64,000 bases of DNA from Trypanosoma brucei gambiense DAL972 (lineage: Eukaryota > Euglenozoa > Kinetoplastea > Trypanosomatida > Trypanosomatidae): contig NC_026744.1 of the NCBI RefSeq assembly GCF_000210295.1, positions 930,001-994,000 on the forward strand, given 5' to 3'. The stretch's first letter is position 1. Each line of letters starts with the position of its first letter. Both the position numbers and the translations under genes were made by a program. The notes under the pieces are model-generated. The model was not told the DNA's origin and ran no database searches. It worked only from the letters and a program-made list of their open reading frames with translations. This document shows positions 1 to 9,643 of this stretch, in pieces.

Positions 1-1127
1 CACTCTGTTAAATGTTCTTCCATCTTTTTTTTTGTTATCTTCCCCCGTTATCCCTCATATATCCACGTCTGTTGCACACGTCGTCTCGTTTGCAGCCACC
101 GGAGGCCCGTTGCGTCGACTGGTTCTGTGGGCGAGCAGGTTGCCGCAAGATGTTTTTGATTACTTCCTCTTCGTTAAACTTATTGTTTTCAGCTGTTAGT
201 TGGTTGTATCTGGTGTCTGTTTCCTCATTTATTTATTCCGCTCTCGGTGTGATGCTCCACACATTAGTTTGAGGTCATTCCCACTGACGTTGCCTTCGTA
301 TTCCGCTGATATTTTACTCTCTTGTCTTGTTTATCATTGCTTGTTTTCGCATTTCCTTTCGTCTTTATGGGGTTGTTCAAAAAAAAAAAAACGAAATCAG
401 CTAAAGGTTACTTAAAAGAAGAGGTCTAAGGAAAGTTGAGAGGGGGAGTAGCGTACGCGGTCGGGCGCAACAAAGAGAAGTAAAAGGTTAACCCTTTCTT
501 TGTTTGAGTACAGTGCCTTTTTCCCACGCGCACAAAAAAAAAAAGAAAAGAGAACCACGAAAACAAAGGGGGTGAGGAGAGTAAAGGAAATTTTTTTCGT
601 AAAATTTAAGGCGGAGGGCGGACGAAGCGATATATACTAGTGTATTAGTAAGGAGGGAAAGACAAGAGAACATCAGTAAAGGTGGCACTCAAGGGTTGCA
701 ATTAATAGAGGAGCAGGGGAAACAAACATATAAAGTTGTATATATATAAGGGGAGAAACAGAAAGGCATCGGTCAGGGAAGTTGTTGCGCACGCACCACT
801 TCGGCACGCTGTCACGAACTGTGCGGGTTTGGCGAAAAGATCAATACGCATAGAAAGCGAAAGGGAGAAGAATATTCTTTCTCCTTCCCGGGAAGGAGTA
901 CTGGACTGTTTGATTGTTCGTTTTGCACACTAGCACGCGGGTGTGAAAGAGGTCGCAGGAAAACCGCATAAGTTAGAGTCAGAGAGGGAAAAGTGTTAGA
1001 TACACTTGTTCTAATATACCTCCTTGAACATATCCACTGGTCAGGGGAGTGAAGTGAAGCAACAGTGACACGGGTTGTTTCAGTTGCGTTATTAATAGTA
1101 AGAATAGCGGCGTGAGTGGGGGGTTTG
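1..1127. other. Spacer upstream of the SAS-4 gene
   Basis: I see no gene here. The first 400 bases are pyrimidine-rich, as expected of the 3' UTR or spacer of a gene lying before the window. Bases 480-800 are purine-rich with short A-runs. A pyrimidine stretch at about 872-890 followed by AG at 894-895 is a plausible SL acceptor for the next gene. Open frames on either strand here are short or start without ATG. Confidence 0.6.
894..895 (+). promoter_or_regulatory. Candidate SL trans-splice acceptor for the SAS-4 gene
   Basis: This AG directly follows the pyrimidine-rich stretch at 872-890 and would give a 5' UTR of about 230 nt. Later AGs before the start codon lack a comparable tract. Confidence 0.4.
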
Positions 1128-3926
1128 ATGGCAGAGGTGAAGCTTCCGCGGCCGGGCCGAAGCCCCTCCTCGGGCAAAGTCACCGTCACCACCTCTTCAA
1201 AGCGCCAAGCAAAAAGTGCCCCATTCAAATTTCTCCGCAAAGATGAGGGACGGCTTTCTTACTCGTGCACACCAGAGTCCCCAGTTTCAGTGTGTGGTAA
1301 TGTTTCCCACGGTAACAGTATGACTAACCGTGAGCTCGCTGCCATGGATAGGAACAGTTCCCGCTCACTCCGCGAAGCAATAGCCAATGATATGCGCAAA
1401 GGGAAAGCTAACGATCCTTTCGGCGGCTTTGAGGTTGCGGTTCCGAAGCGGGGACCACCACCTGGCGCATCGCCGCGGGAGGAACGTGGGATGTCTCTTG
1501 AAGGGTCGCAGTTGCATGACAACGTAAGTGTATCATCCCCTCCTGTTGCCGTGCAACACACCTCTTCCCGCCTGGCTGTGGGAGACGCTAACCATAGCGA
1601 ATCCATCGGGGACAAGTCCGTCAGCACGAAACGACTTGAATCCCGTACTTCAGACGAGTCGGAAAGAACAGTAGAACCCCAGCCACAACAACACCAGCAG
1701 CTACAGTTGCAGCAACACCAACTGCAGCAGCAGCAACAAATGCAGTTGCAACAACAGCTGCAGCAGCAGCAACAGCTACAGCTTCAACAGCAACAGCAAC
1801 AACTGCAACTGCAACATCAGCAGCAGCAGCAAATACAACTACAACAGCAACAGCACCAGCTACTGCCAAACCACAGTCACCAGATGCAATTGCAAACCCA
1901 ACTCCCACAGCAGCACCCTCCACAAGGCTATCAACAGCAGTTGCTCAATCACGGCCAACAGTGGCAGCACTCGCAGGTGCAGGCGCAACCGCAGCCGACG
2001 CGACAGCGGGTGAGTCCAATGAACACCAACACTTTTTCGCGGAACATCGAGGAGAGTGAGTTGGGCGACTGGTGCCCCTCGCCGGTGCAACAACGTCGGT
2101 GGAGGAACGGGGAATCGGACAACGGACATACTCGTCGGTCGATTGCTACCCGCTACGGTGACCCAGGAGAACTAGACGGCGAATATGTGAGTGGTGGAAG
2201 GAGCCTCCGCAACTATTTTCGACCTCCGCTTCCAGAATATCATCAGCCACGTGAGGAGGAGGAGTTGGTGGGCCAGCTGGAAGAGGAATTGCGCGTCACG
2301 AAGGAGGAGCGATCCCGGTATTATCAGCTGCGCATGCAACTGGAGCGTGAGCGGCAGCGTTTCGAGGAATACCGCTCTGGAGTGGAACAGGACATGGAGG
2401 ACGAACGGGTGCGGTTGGATGCCGCACGGGCTTCGGAGCAGCGCCAGGCAAAAAAGGACGTGAAGGTAGTGGAAGAGCGGTATAAATCTACCCTCGAACT
2501 TCTCAGGACAGAGCGTGATTCAAACACAAAGCTGACACAGGAAAACGAGATGCTGCGCCAGCAACTGGAGGTGACGACAGCACGGTTGCGTGAGTCGCAG
2601 AAGCTGCAAAAGGCGGAGACGAATCGGCTGCGACGTGAGATTGAGTCTCTGACGCGGCGGAACGAAGAGCTGTTGGAATTGGCAAGAGAACAACAACTCA
2701 CAGCATTAGAACGTGGTGAGACGCTGACACCACCACTGCTGTTGCACAGCGGCCCAAATATACGACATAAAGCTTCGGCTAACAGTAGTAGCGCGCCGAG
2801 GAGCGGTGAAGATGTATACGAATTGCATGGTAGTTCACTACCCACTAGAAGCTACTCTTCTGAGCAGAATCGTTATCTGGACATTGTAGAGAGGGAGAGG
2901 AGACTAGCGGAGGAAGAGGAGCACGAGCGGAAACGGTTGGAAGCTGAGGATAGAAGACGTGCCGAGATGGAAGAAAGGCGAAGGCGCCTTGAAGCTGAGG
3001 AAGCGCGGCGTGCTAAAGAGGAGGAGGAAAGACGAAGGCGCATTGAGGAGGAGGACCGTCGTCGCGCCCATGAAGAGGAGGAAAGGCGGAAGCGAGTTGA
3101 AGCCGAAGACAGGCGCCGCGCTGAGGAAGCGAAGCGCAAGTCTGCGGAAGCTGAAGAGAGGCGTCGTGCTGAAGAAGAGGAAAAGCGCAAACGTGCGGAG
3201 GCGGAGAACAGGAAGCGGGTTGAGGAGGACAAGGTTAGGCGCGCAGATGCGGAAGTTGCTCCGCGGCGGAAGGTAGATGCAAAGAAGGTTGTGCGGGAGG
3301 AGCGTTCGCAGGCGATCGACGAGGGCGCAACTAGCAAGAAACTTGAGGCACGCCAGCAGCGGCGCTCCTCTGGTCATCCTGTTTTAACTCCTCGCGCGCA
3401 GAGCTCCAAAACAGCGAATTCTGCAGTATCAACTGCCCGTGCAGCATCGCAGGCTTGCACCTACGCAACTCGCAAGGGACGCCGCGCACCCACTGCCAGC
3501 GAATTAACCGCGGACAATGAGCCCGTTCCGGATGAAGACTTTCCGAACGATACCGTCGTGTCGCAGACATCCCTAGGAGAAAATCCCAATAAGCGTGAAG
3601 TGTTGTACCGTAGCGGGAAGCGAGAGATACACTACACGAATGGGACTCGCAAGATTATTCTTCCCTCGAGCCACGTGATGCTCTACTTCGCAAACGGAGA
3701 CATCAAACGGACATTCCCCTCAGGGAAGAGCACATATTGGTATGCTGTGGCGCAGACGACACACACACAGTATGCAGATGGAGCTCAGGTGTTTCAGTTC
3801 CATTCTACCGGGCAAGTAGAGCGCCACTTGCCGGATGGCAAAAAAGAAATTCTTTACCCTGACGGTATCTACAAGGTTGTGTATCCAGACGGTAGGGATG
3901 AAACCATTTTCCCTGACGAAAGTTGA
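1128..3926 (+). CDS. SAS4: SAS-4/CPAP-like centriole/basal body protein with C-terminal TCP (T-complex) domain
   Basis: 932 residues. The first ATG of the frame is at 1128; the frame opens earlier only at a GTG. Order of parts: a basic Ser-rich N-terminus; a Gln/Leu-rich stretch at residues about 184-294; a coiled coil at about 370-530; a highly charged Glu/Arg/Lys helix at about 585-730 made of imperfect ~17-residue units that each open with RRRA; a low-complexity linker; and a C-terminal T-complex/TCP10 domain at about 820-932. That domain is recognisable by repeated beta-hairpins with an NGTRK, ANGD, PDGKKE, PDGR pattern and an AQTTHT segment, as in human CPAP/CENPJ. Family members bind the STIL/SAS-5 type partner through this domain and control centriole length. 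From memory, T. brucei SAS-4 has been reported at the tip of the flagellum attachment zone. The domain match is strong; the cellular role is inferred. Confidence 0.88.
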   Translation: MAEVKLPRPGRSPSSGKVTVTTSSKRQAKSAPFKFLRKDEGRLSYSCTPESPVSVCGNVSHGNSMTNRELAAMDRNSSRSLREAIANDMRKGKANDPFGGFEVAVPKRGPPPGASPREERGMSLEGSQLHDNVSVSSPPVAVQHTSSRLAVGDANHSESIGDKSVSTKRLESRTSDESERTVEPQPQQHQQLQLQQHQLQQQQQMQLQQQLQQQQQLQLQQQQQQLQLQHQQQQQIQLQQQQHQLLPNHSHQMQLQTQLPQQHPPQGYQQQLLNHGQQWQHSQVQAQPQPTRQRVSPMNTNTFSRNIEESELGDWCPSPVQQRRWRNGESDNGHTRRSIATRYGDPGELDGEYVSGGRSLRNYFRPPLPEYHQPREEEELVGQLEEELRVTKEERSRYYQLRMQLERERQRFEEYRSGVEQDMEDERVRLDAARASEQRQAKKDVKVVEERYKSTLELLRTERDSNTKLTQENEMLRQQLEVTTARLRESQKLQKAETNRLRREIESLTRRNEELLELAREQQLTALERGETLTPPLLLHSGPNIRHKASANSSSAPRSGEDVYELHGSSLPTRSYSSEQNRYLDIVERERRLAEEEEHERKRLEAEDRRRAEMEERRRRLEAEEARRAKEEEERRRRIEEEDRRRAHEEEERRKRVEAEDRRRAEEAKRKSAEAEERRRAEEEEKRKRAEAENRKRVEEDKVRRADAEVAPRRKVDAKKVVREERSQAIDEGATSKKLEARQQRRSSGHPVLTPRAQSSKTANSAVSTARAASQACTYATRKGRRAPTASELTADNEPVPDEDFPNDTVVSQTSLGENPNKREVLYRSGKREIHYTNGTRKIILPSSHVMLYFANGDIKRTFPSGKSTYWYAVAQTTHTQYADGAQVFQFHSTGQVERHLPDGKKEILYPDGIYKVVYPDGRDETIFPDES
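1678..2010 (+). repeat. Gln-rich low-complexity tract (mixed CAG/CAA) inside the SAS-4 gene
   Basis: About 110 codons are dominated by Gln with interspersed Leu, His and Met. CAG and CAA alternate, so this is selected or drifting protein repeat rather than a pure triplet expansion. Confidence 0.9.
2950..3248 (+). repeat. Imperfect ~51-nt tandem repeat encoding the charged ER/K helix
   Basis: Six units of 16-18 codons follow one another. Most open with RRRA and continue with an EEEERRKRxEAE-type pattern. Alternating acidic and basic blocks predict a single stable alpha-helix or a long coiled coil. Confidence 0.75.
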
Positions 3927-4702
3927 GAGAGTAGTGCAATTCCTTTACTCAATTTAGTTTTTCTTGAAATAATTACCTTGTGGTGATGCTCGTAGACCTT
4001 TTTCAGGTACTAGTCAAAATGTGCGGTGTCATAGTTGAGTTTCCGACTTATTGTATGCCATCGTTTCTCCTCCTTTCTCCGTTCTATCTCCTCTTCTCAC
4101 TCTACATTTCTTTCGTTTGCTCTGAGTTATATGCACCGTCCACGACTTTCTGCTTTTTTTTTCTGTTTTTGGGAGGGGAATGGGAAAAGATTTTGCAGCT
4201 TTGTTGCTCACACCCCATGTAATTTGGATGAGTGACATGCACTTTATTGGATACGCATAATATAAGGAGGAGCAGGGGAAGTATTTTAACCCTAATGTTA
4301 TCCCCTCGCGCACCCGTTCTTTTCCCTGCTTTTGTGGGTATCTTTACTTTCTTTTTTTTTTTATCTCTCACATCTTTCTCGTTTTTTTTTTTTTTTGGTT
4401 CATCAAGCAACATTGACTTCCCACTTACCCATGCTTCTCTCATGTTTGTGCAGCATTTTTTTTTTTTTGTATGGGTGTGTGGCTCCCTTTTATTACTTTG
4501 AAGGATGGTTTGACTTATTGTGCACACTCATAGCCACCTTTCACTGAAGGTAAAAGGGAGGTGGCACTGGACTGGGAAGAAAAAGCGAAAGAAATGACTT
4601 AATAAGAGAATAGGTTAAGAGAAAATGAAGTGATAATGTGGAAGATGAAAAAAGAGGAGCCAGTTGTGATCTTTGCATTTATACTTTACTTTTTCTTTGC
4701 GC

Positions 4703-4721
4703 GTGTGTGTGTGTGTGTGTG
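4703..4721. repeat. (GT)n microsatellite
   Basis: About nine GT units in the SAS-4 to UEV spacer. Confidence 0.95.
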
Positions 4722-5360
4722 GTGGCTGCGTTTATGCTTGTTTTTTTATTTATTTACTTTTCCCTAATGCAGAGGCGCACGCATGCATAATTGCTGCTGT
4801 TGGTATTGTGTGATGTGTGAAATGTCCGTCTTTAATTTGGGATTTGGTTGTATTTAGAGCGTATGCGGGATGGCGGTTTAGCGAGGAGCTGCGAAAGGTG
4901 GAAGAAAATTATGGGGAAAAAAAGAAAAAAAAAAGGAGTACGTAAAAGAAAGAAAGAAAGGAAGACACTTGTAAGAATAATGAGTTTCGTTGCGGCACTA
5001 AAGGGGAAAGCCAAGGAAGGAACGGTGCATATAAACAAAGAAAAAGAAGAAAAGGAAGTGACGTTGGGGGCGTAAAGTTGTTTCCTCCACTTTACTTTAC
5101 TTTTTCTTATATTTTTTTTTTACTTATGATTCTTATCTTTCTTATCTTTCTTTTCGTTATTTTCGACTCTGGTATGTTTTTCTTCTTTTTGACCCTTCCG
5201 CTCGCTGCGCTCCCCTCTCCCCTTCTCCGACCCCCCCCTTTTTTTTTTTGAGCTCTTCCTTGAACTCTAAGTGTTATCATCTTCATATATTTACACTTCT
5301 GCACCTTCCTTCACCTTCACCTTCACCTTCCCGCAACGCCGCCGCTGATGAGTTTGTCTG

Positions 5361-5391
5361 ATAATAATAATAATAATTATTATTATTATTT
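5361..5391. repeat. (ATA)n/(TAT)n perfect palindrome
   Basis: A run of AAT triplets is followed directly by a run of ATT triplets. The two halves are reverse complements and could fold into a loop-poor hairpin in the transcript. Confidence 0.9.
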
Positions 5392-5559
5392 CTTCCCTCT
5401 CCCACTTATTTCACTCCTCTGTTTTCTTACACAGTGACCTTCCAATGATGTTGGTGCACCTTCAGAGACACTGCCGCACCGCCGTCGTAGTTCCTCTGCT
5501 GAATTTTTATTTTTCAAATAATAAAGCAAGAAATAAGTTTGTAAGAATTTGTGATTGTT

Positions 5560-5582
5560 TATATATATATATATATATATAT
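5560..5582. repeat. (TA)n microsatellite
   Basis: About eleven TA units. Confidence 0.95.
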
Positions 5583-5608
5583 CCGTAATGGTTGTTATTA
5601 CTACCTCT

Positions 5609-5631
5609 GTTGTTGTTGTTGTTGTTGTTGT
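5609..5631. repeat. (GTT)n microsatellite
   Basis: Between seven and eight GTT units, 27 bases after the TA run. Confidence 0.95.
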
Positions 5632-6044
5632 GGACAGAACAGGAGAGAATCAACCGAACAAAAATCCCCAAAGCTGAAAGAGAAACCAAACAAACAAAAA
5701 AAAAAAAGGAACTTCTTAAAACCTTCTTCCCCTCCGTTACATCTCATTTGCCATATCGGTGTGTGAAAGCACGGCTTTGCTACGATGCCCCGCCGTGTTT
5801 GTTTGTTTGTTCGTTTGTTTTTTCGTTTGTTTTTTCATTTGGTCCGATGCATGGCTCTGATGAACTTCATTTTCTCTTCACATGCATACGTATCATATTC
5901 TTTTCCTTTACACTTTTCCCTCTTTTGTTCTTTCTTCATGTACGACTTGTGTGTCTTTCCCTTCTTTTCTCCGCCACCCTCATGCCTTTATTAAATGACG
6001 CATGTGTACCAATGAAAGATGGAACTTGTTAGGTCGTTAGGTGA

Positions 6045-6090
6045 AGTTTTTTTTTTTAAAAAAAAAAAAAAGAAAAAAAAAGAAAAAAAA
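6045..6090. repeat. T-tract/A-tract inverted repeat
   Basis: A run of T is followed at once by a longer run of A interrupted by single G residues. A near copy occurs at 6561-6591. The T part can pair with the A part. Confidence 0.85.
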
Positions 6091-6560
6091 TTTCTCGAGC
6101 CATGGGAGAAGGCGTTTGATGTGTCGTGATGGGGAATGAGATGGAGGAATTGATGTGTGTTTGTGTGTGTTTGTGTGTGACGTGCTCTTGTAATCTGAAG
6201 TTTAAATTTCAACCTTATGGCCATTGCGGTACTGATTTGGGTTTTTACCCCCGCCCTCCCTCCTCCCACTGTGTCAATCCTTTACATATTTATGTGTCAA
6301 TTTATTTATTTATTTGTTTGTTTATTTTTATTGATTTAATTTGCTGTTACTTTCATCCTGACATAATTTTGGACCTGTCGCCAATTGTGGTGTCCCCCAA
6401 AAAAATAAACATATTAATATTAATAAAGGAGAAGGGAAGGTTTTTGACATCAACGAAGCTTAAAGGGAAAACAAGTCAACACGTGGAGAAAATTAAGAGA
6501 AATAAGTGAAGCACAAGAAAAAGGGGAAAAAATAAAATAAAATAAAGAACTAACACAACA

Positions 6561-6591
6561 TTTTCTTTTTTTTAAAAAAAAAGAAAAAAAA
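6561..6591. repeat. T-tract/A-tract inverted repeat with AG, possible acceptor for UEV
   Basis: A pyrimidine run is followed by an A-run and AG at 6582-6583. It could act as the SL acceptor of the UEV gene, giving a 5' UTR of about 108 nt. The alternative is AG at 6427-6428. Confidence 0.4.
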
Positions 6592-6691
6592 GGGAATTCA
6601 AAGAAATAGCAATAGCAGAAACAAAAAAAAAAGAAAAAAAGAAAAAAAAAAGAAAAGCACCAAATACAATTATTTATCCACTTACGCATCA

Positions 6692-7108
6692 ATGGTTGAG
6701 GTACCGCGTAATTTCCGTTTGTTACAGGAACTTGAGGCGGGGGAAAAGGGAACAGGTGTAAGCCAAAGTGTCTCTATTGGCCTCAGTGGGATGGATGACA
6801 TTTATATGCATAATTGGAATGGCACTATTCTCGGACCTCCCGGTACCACATTTGAGAATCGCATCCTCTCACTAGAAATTCACTGCGATGAACATTACCC
6901 CAAACGCCCACCGAACATTAAGTTCATCAGCCGTGTGAACCTGCCGTGTGTGAGCAGTGATGGTACTGTTGATAAAAACAAGTTTGCCGTCTTCAAGACT
7001 TGGGATCGTAACTTCACAATGGCGCATTGTTTGATGGAACTCCGTCGGGAGATGTCGCTTCCAGCTAATAAAAAACTACCGCAACCGGAGGAGGGTTCAA
7101 CGTATTGA
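6692..7108 (+). CDS. Ubiquitin-conjugating enzyme E2 variant (UEV), Mms2/Uev1 type
   Basis: 138 residues, the usual length for this family, starting at an ATG. It has the UBC fold landmarks: a central GTILGPPGTTFENR segment, the HYPKRPPNIKF strand-turn, a WDRNFTM helix start, and a C-terminal LPQPEEGSTY that closely resembles the end of Mms2/Uev1. Where a true E2 has its active-site Cys, this protein has the UEV-type loop with Ser-Asp-Gly-Thr-Val-Asp; the Cys at residue 88 precedes this loop, in the strand, and is not in an HPN...C context. UEVs pair with Ubc13 to build K63-linked ubiquitin chains in DNA damage tolerance and signalling. No Ubc13 is in this window. Confidence 0.93.
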   Translation: MVEVPRNFRLLQELEAGEKGTGVSQSVSIGLSGMDDIYMHNWNGTILGPPGTTFENRILSLEIHCDEHYPKRPPNIKFISRVNLPCVSSDGTVDKNKFAVFKTWDRNFTMAHCLMELRREMSLPANKKLPQPEEGSTY

Positions 7109-9012
7109 TGAGGGGCCGCCATTTGTTGTGATCGCGCTGGCCCTCTTCTCTCTGTTCTTTTTTTTTTCCTTTTTTTTTTCACCTTTCTTCTTTTGTTTGT
7201 TTGTTTGTTTGTTTTTGGTTCAATTCCTTCTTTCCTTCCTCCCCTCCCCTCCCCTCTCCTCTTTCTTTCTTTTTCTAAAACCCTCTGCTACGACATTAAA
7301 ACTATGATAATTATGATGGTAATAACTTTAATAATAATAGTTATTATTATTATTGCGATTATAGTTAATACTCTTATGTTCTCCTAAGTGTGTGTATGTG
7401 TGTATGTTTTGTGCATGCGTTCTAAAAACAAAAAAAAAAGGAAAAAGAAGGATAAATGAAGTTGGAGCGGAGAAATAGGAGAAAAGTACGAGTCAACGTA
7501 AAAAAAAAAAAGGAAGAAGCAACAGCACCAAATAAAAACGTGGGAGAAAAATAAAAATAAAAATAAAAGAAACAGAAACTGACAAAAGAAAATAATAAAT
7601 TTTTTTTTTGTAAAAAAGAATGAAGGAAAGAGGTAAATGTTAGGAGAGATTGGTTGGTAGGGCCATCATGTTGACAAGACAGAAAAGGCAAAAAAAAAAC
7701 AAAGGGGGGCAGGAACAGAAATAAAGTAAAATGAGAAAAGGAGTTTTTTTTTTTGAAAAAAAAAAAGAAGAAAGGGAAAGGGATATGAGAGAGTGAATCG
7801 TAATTATACACGGAAATAAATAAAGGATGGAAGGAATTAGCTGTTTTTTTTGTTGTTGTTGTTGTTTTTGAGGGGAGAGGAAGAAATAAAAAGAGAAGAA
7901 TCAGAAGAAAAAGGGAAGAGAAAAAGAAAGTGGAAAGAGGGGAGTGTATAAGGAAGAGTTGCGAGGGAGTCACGCATCTATATATCCCATGCTGTGTGTT
8001 TCTTTTTTTTTTTTCATTTGAAGGAAGGGGAAATAAAAACAACAATAACAACACTCATTACATGCGCACGCACAGGGACGACATGCGTTTGAATTTGATA
8101 TGAAGAAGAAAGAATTGCTTCTGAAGAAGAGGGAATAGTGAACAGCGAACACCAATTTTTTTTTTTCTAAAAAAAGAAAAAAAAGGGACAAAAGGATGCA
8201 TTGTTTTGAGGTTATGAGCGCCCGCCAATCCCAAACCCTCCATACTTTAAAAAAAAAAAATGATGTTTGAATGACGTCCATAACACATTTCTTCGAAAGC
8301 GAGGAGGAGGATAAAAGAAGATGAAATTGCTCAAAAAGAGTAAAAGGGATAAAAATGTATCATTTGAAATACTCCAGAAGTAACGCGGTATACCATATAG
8401 GAAACAGAATATATATGGTATATGTCTTTCATGAAAGTTTCCTCTACTCTTCCACAAGAAGAAAAAGAAGAAAAAAAAACGTACATTCACTTGTCCGGCA
8501 ACATTCTGAGGTTCATGTTATGATTTTTTTTTCTTCTTTTTCTTCTTTTGTTCCACTTGCTTTTGATGTCTTCCATATATATATATATGAGTGAGTGAGT
8601 TGAAGGCCCGTCACTACTTGTGTGGACGAGCGTTTATGTACGAGTGTGTTTGTGTGTGTTTGTGTGTGTTTGTGTTTTTTTTGTGTGTGTTTGTGTTTTT
8701 TTTTTTTCGTTTGTCGGTGTTCGTGTTCGTCTTTGAAAAGGGGGAGGGGAGGAGTTGCTGATGTTTCTCTTAACTTTGCTTTATTCTTGGTTCTGCGTTA
8801 CCCTGCTTAATTTTAAAAAAAACAATATGTGAAGAAGGGAATAATACATATATATAGAAGAAAGCAAAAACAAAAAAAGGAGCGAGATATAATTCCTCTG
8901 CTAGGGTGTTGCACTGTTCGTGAGTTCCCTCTTTTTTTCTTTTTTTTTTTTGTTGTTGTGAGGGTTGAGGAGTCAATTTGTAGGGACCACACGTATTGTC
9001 TCAATCTTCCAT

Positions 9013-9040
9013 CTTTCCTTTCCTTTCCTTTCCTTTCCTT
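9013..9040. repeat. (TTTCC)n pyrimidine repeat
   Basis: Five tandem pentamers in a pyrimidine-rich stretch. Confidence 0.95.
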
Positions 9041-9290
9041 TTTTGTGTGTGTTTTGTTCAGTATTTTATCTTTTTCCTTTTCACTCCACTGATTGCTCTT
9101 TTCTCTTTCCCTCTCTCTTGTAGTTGTTGTTTTGTCATATCAATGATAGACGAAAGGCAAGCTAATAGAAAACATAAAACATGGCAGTCGGTGATATCAA
9201 TGAGGTAACCTCTTTGTAAAGTCGGATGTATTGTTTTGTTACTGTGATTTGAATTATTATTTTCCTCAATGTCGGTTATATTATGAACAT

Positions 9291-9638
9291 ATGGGGGAGT
9301 GGAAGGTATACATAGGTGCAATTTGTGATGGTTTGTGTGAGAATATCACAAGCTTTCTAGCGGGTGCACTTCGTGGTCAGATGTTTTTTTTTCTTTTTCC
9401 TTGGGCTTCTTCACATCAACTGCAGGTGGTATTAGACGCTGCTGTTGAGATACTTGCGAGGATGCTGACGTGCAGAATTCCCCCAATAGCACAATATGTT
9501 GATTTGTTACTCTCTTCTATTCGACAGGTTTGTTTGTTTGTTTTTCCTTGTTCCCGGTTTCCTCATTTGTCTTTCCTTTTCCTATACTGCTTTTCATATC
9601 CGAAATTATATTTAAACTTTTGCTGGCTAATCCTGTGA
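9291..9638 (+). CDS. Possible short ORF upstream of the Rag gene (doubtful)
   Basis: An ATG-initiated frame of about 115 codons. Its first two thirds (MGEWKVYIGAICDG..., then a hydrophobic stretch and an amphipathic LDAAVEILARML region) look more protein-like than the usual spacer translations. The last third is the pyrimidine tract before the Rag gene and reads as Phe/Leu-rich noise. I do not recognise it. It may be chance, a decayed gene or part of the Rag 5' UTR. A pyrimidine tract plus CAG in its middle argues against a stable mRNA covering it all. Confidence 0.15.
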   Translation: MGEWKVYIGAICDGLCENITSFLAGALRGQMFFFLFPWASSHQLQVVLDAAVEILARMLTCRIPPIAQYVDLLLSSIRQVCLFVFPCSRFPHLSFLFLYCFSYPKLYLNFCWLIL

Positions 9639-9640
9639 AG
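9639..9640 (+). promoter_or_regulatory. Candidate SL acceptor for the Rag GTPase gene
   Basis: This is the first AG after the pyrimidine tract at 9529-9600, and it leaves only three bases before the ATG at 9644. The alternative acceptors at 9426 or 9527 would give a 116-217 nt UTR, with an upstream ATG if 9426 is used. Confidence 0.4.
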
Positions 9641-9643
9641 CTT

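Larger units (their letters stand above)
3927..6691. other. 2.8-kb spacer rich in homopolymers and microsatellites
   Basis: No convincing gene. It should contain the SAS-4 3' UTR and the UEV 5' UTR. It holds many T-tracts and A-tracts of 8-14 bases, a GT run, an AAT/ATT palindrome, a TA run, a GTT run, GTTT and ATTT repeats, and two T-tract/A-tract inverted repeats near 6045 and 6561. Open frames here encode only low-complexity Phe/Ser/Lys-rich peptides. Confidence 0.7.
7109..9643. other. 2.5-kb spacer between UEV and the Rag GTPase gene
   Basis: Mostly homopolymers: GTTT repeats near 7190-7216, many A-runs between 7430 and 8500, T/A inverted repeats at 7744-7766 and 8157-8186, TGTGTTT repeats at 8640-8705 and a TTTCC repeat at 9013-9040. 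The last 400 bases (from about 9220) look less simple and hold a small open frame listed separately. A strong pyrimidine tract at 9382-9402, with CAACTGCAG ending at 9426, is another acceptor candidate. Confidence 0.65.

Noticed and set aside
812..1240. 142-codon minus-strand open frame at the start of the SAS-4 gene
   Set aside because: Overlaps the start of a well-supported gene on the other strand and shows no family features.
2324..3377. Long minus-strand open frames opposite the SAS-4 coiled coil
   Set aside because: They are shadows of the repetitive GAG/CGG codon use in the charged helix and encode only Ser/Leu/Arg-rich complements.
7422..8054. 210-codon minus-strand open frame
   Set aside because: Translation is Phe/Ser/Leu noise from A-runs and T-runs read on the other strand, and it opposes the transcription direction.
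9181..9528. Cis-intron upstream of the Rag gene (GTAACC ... CGACAG)
   Set aside because: The upstream exon would be eight codons without support, and the Rag protein is complete from its own ATG.
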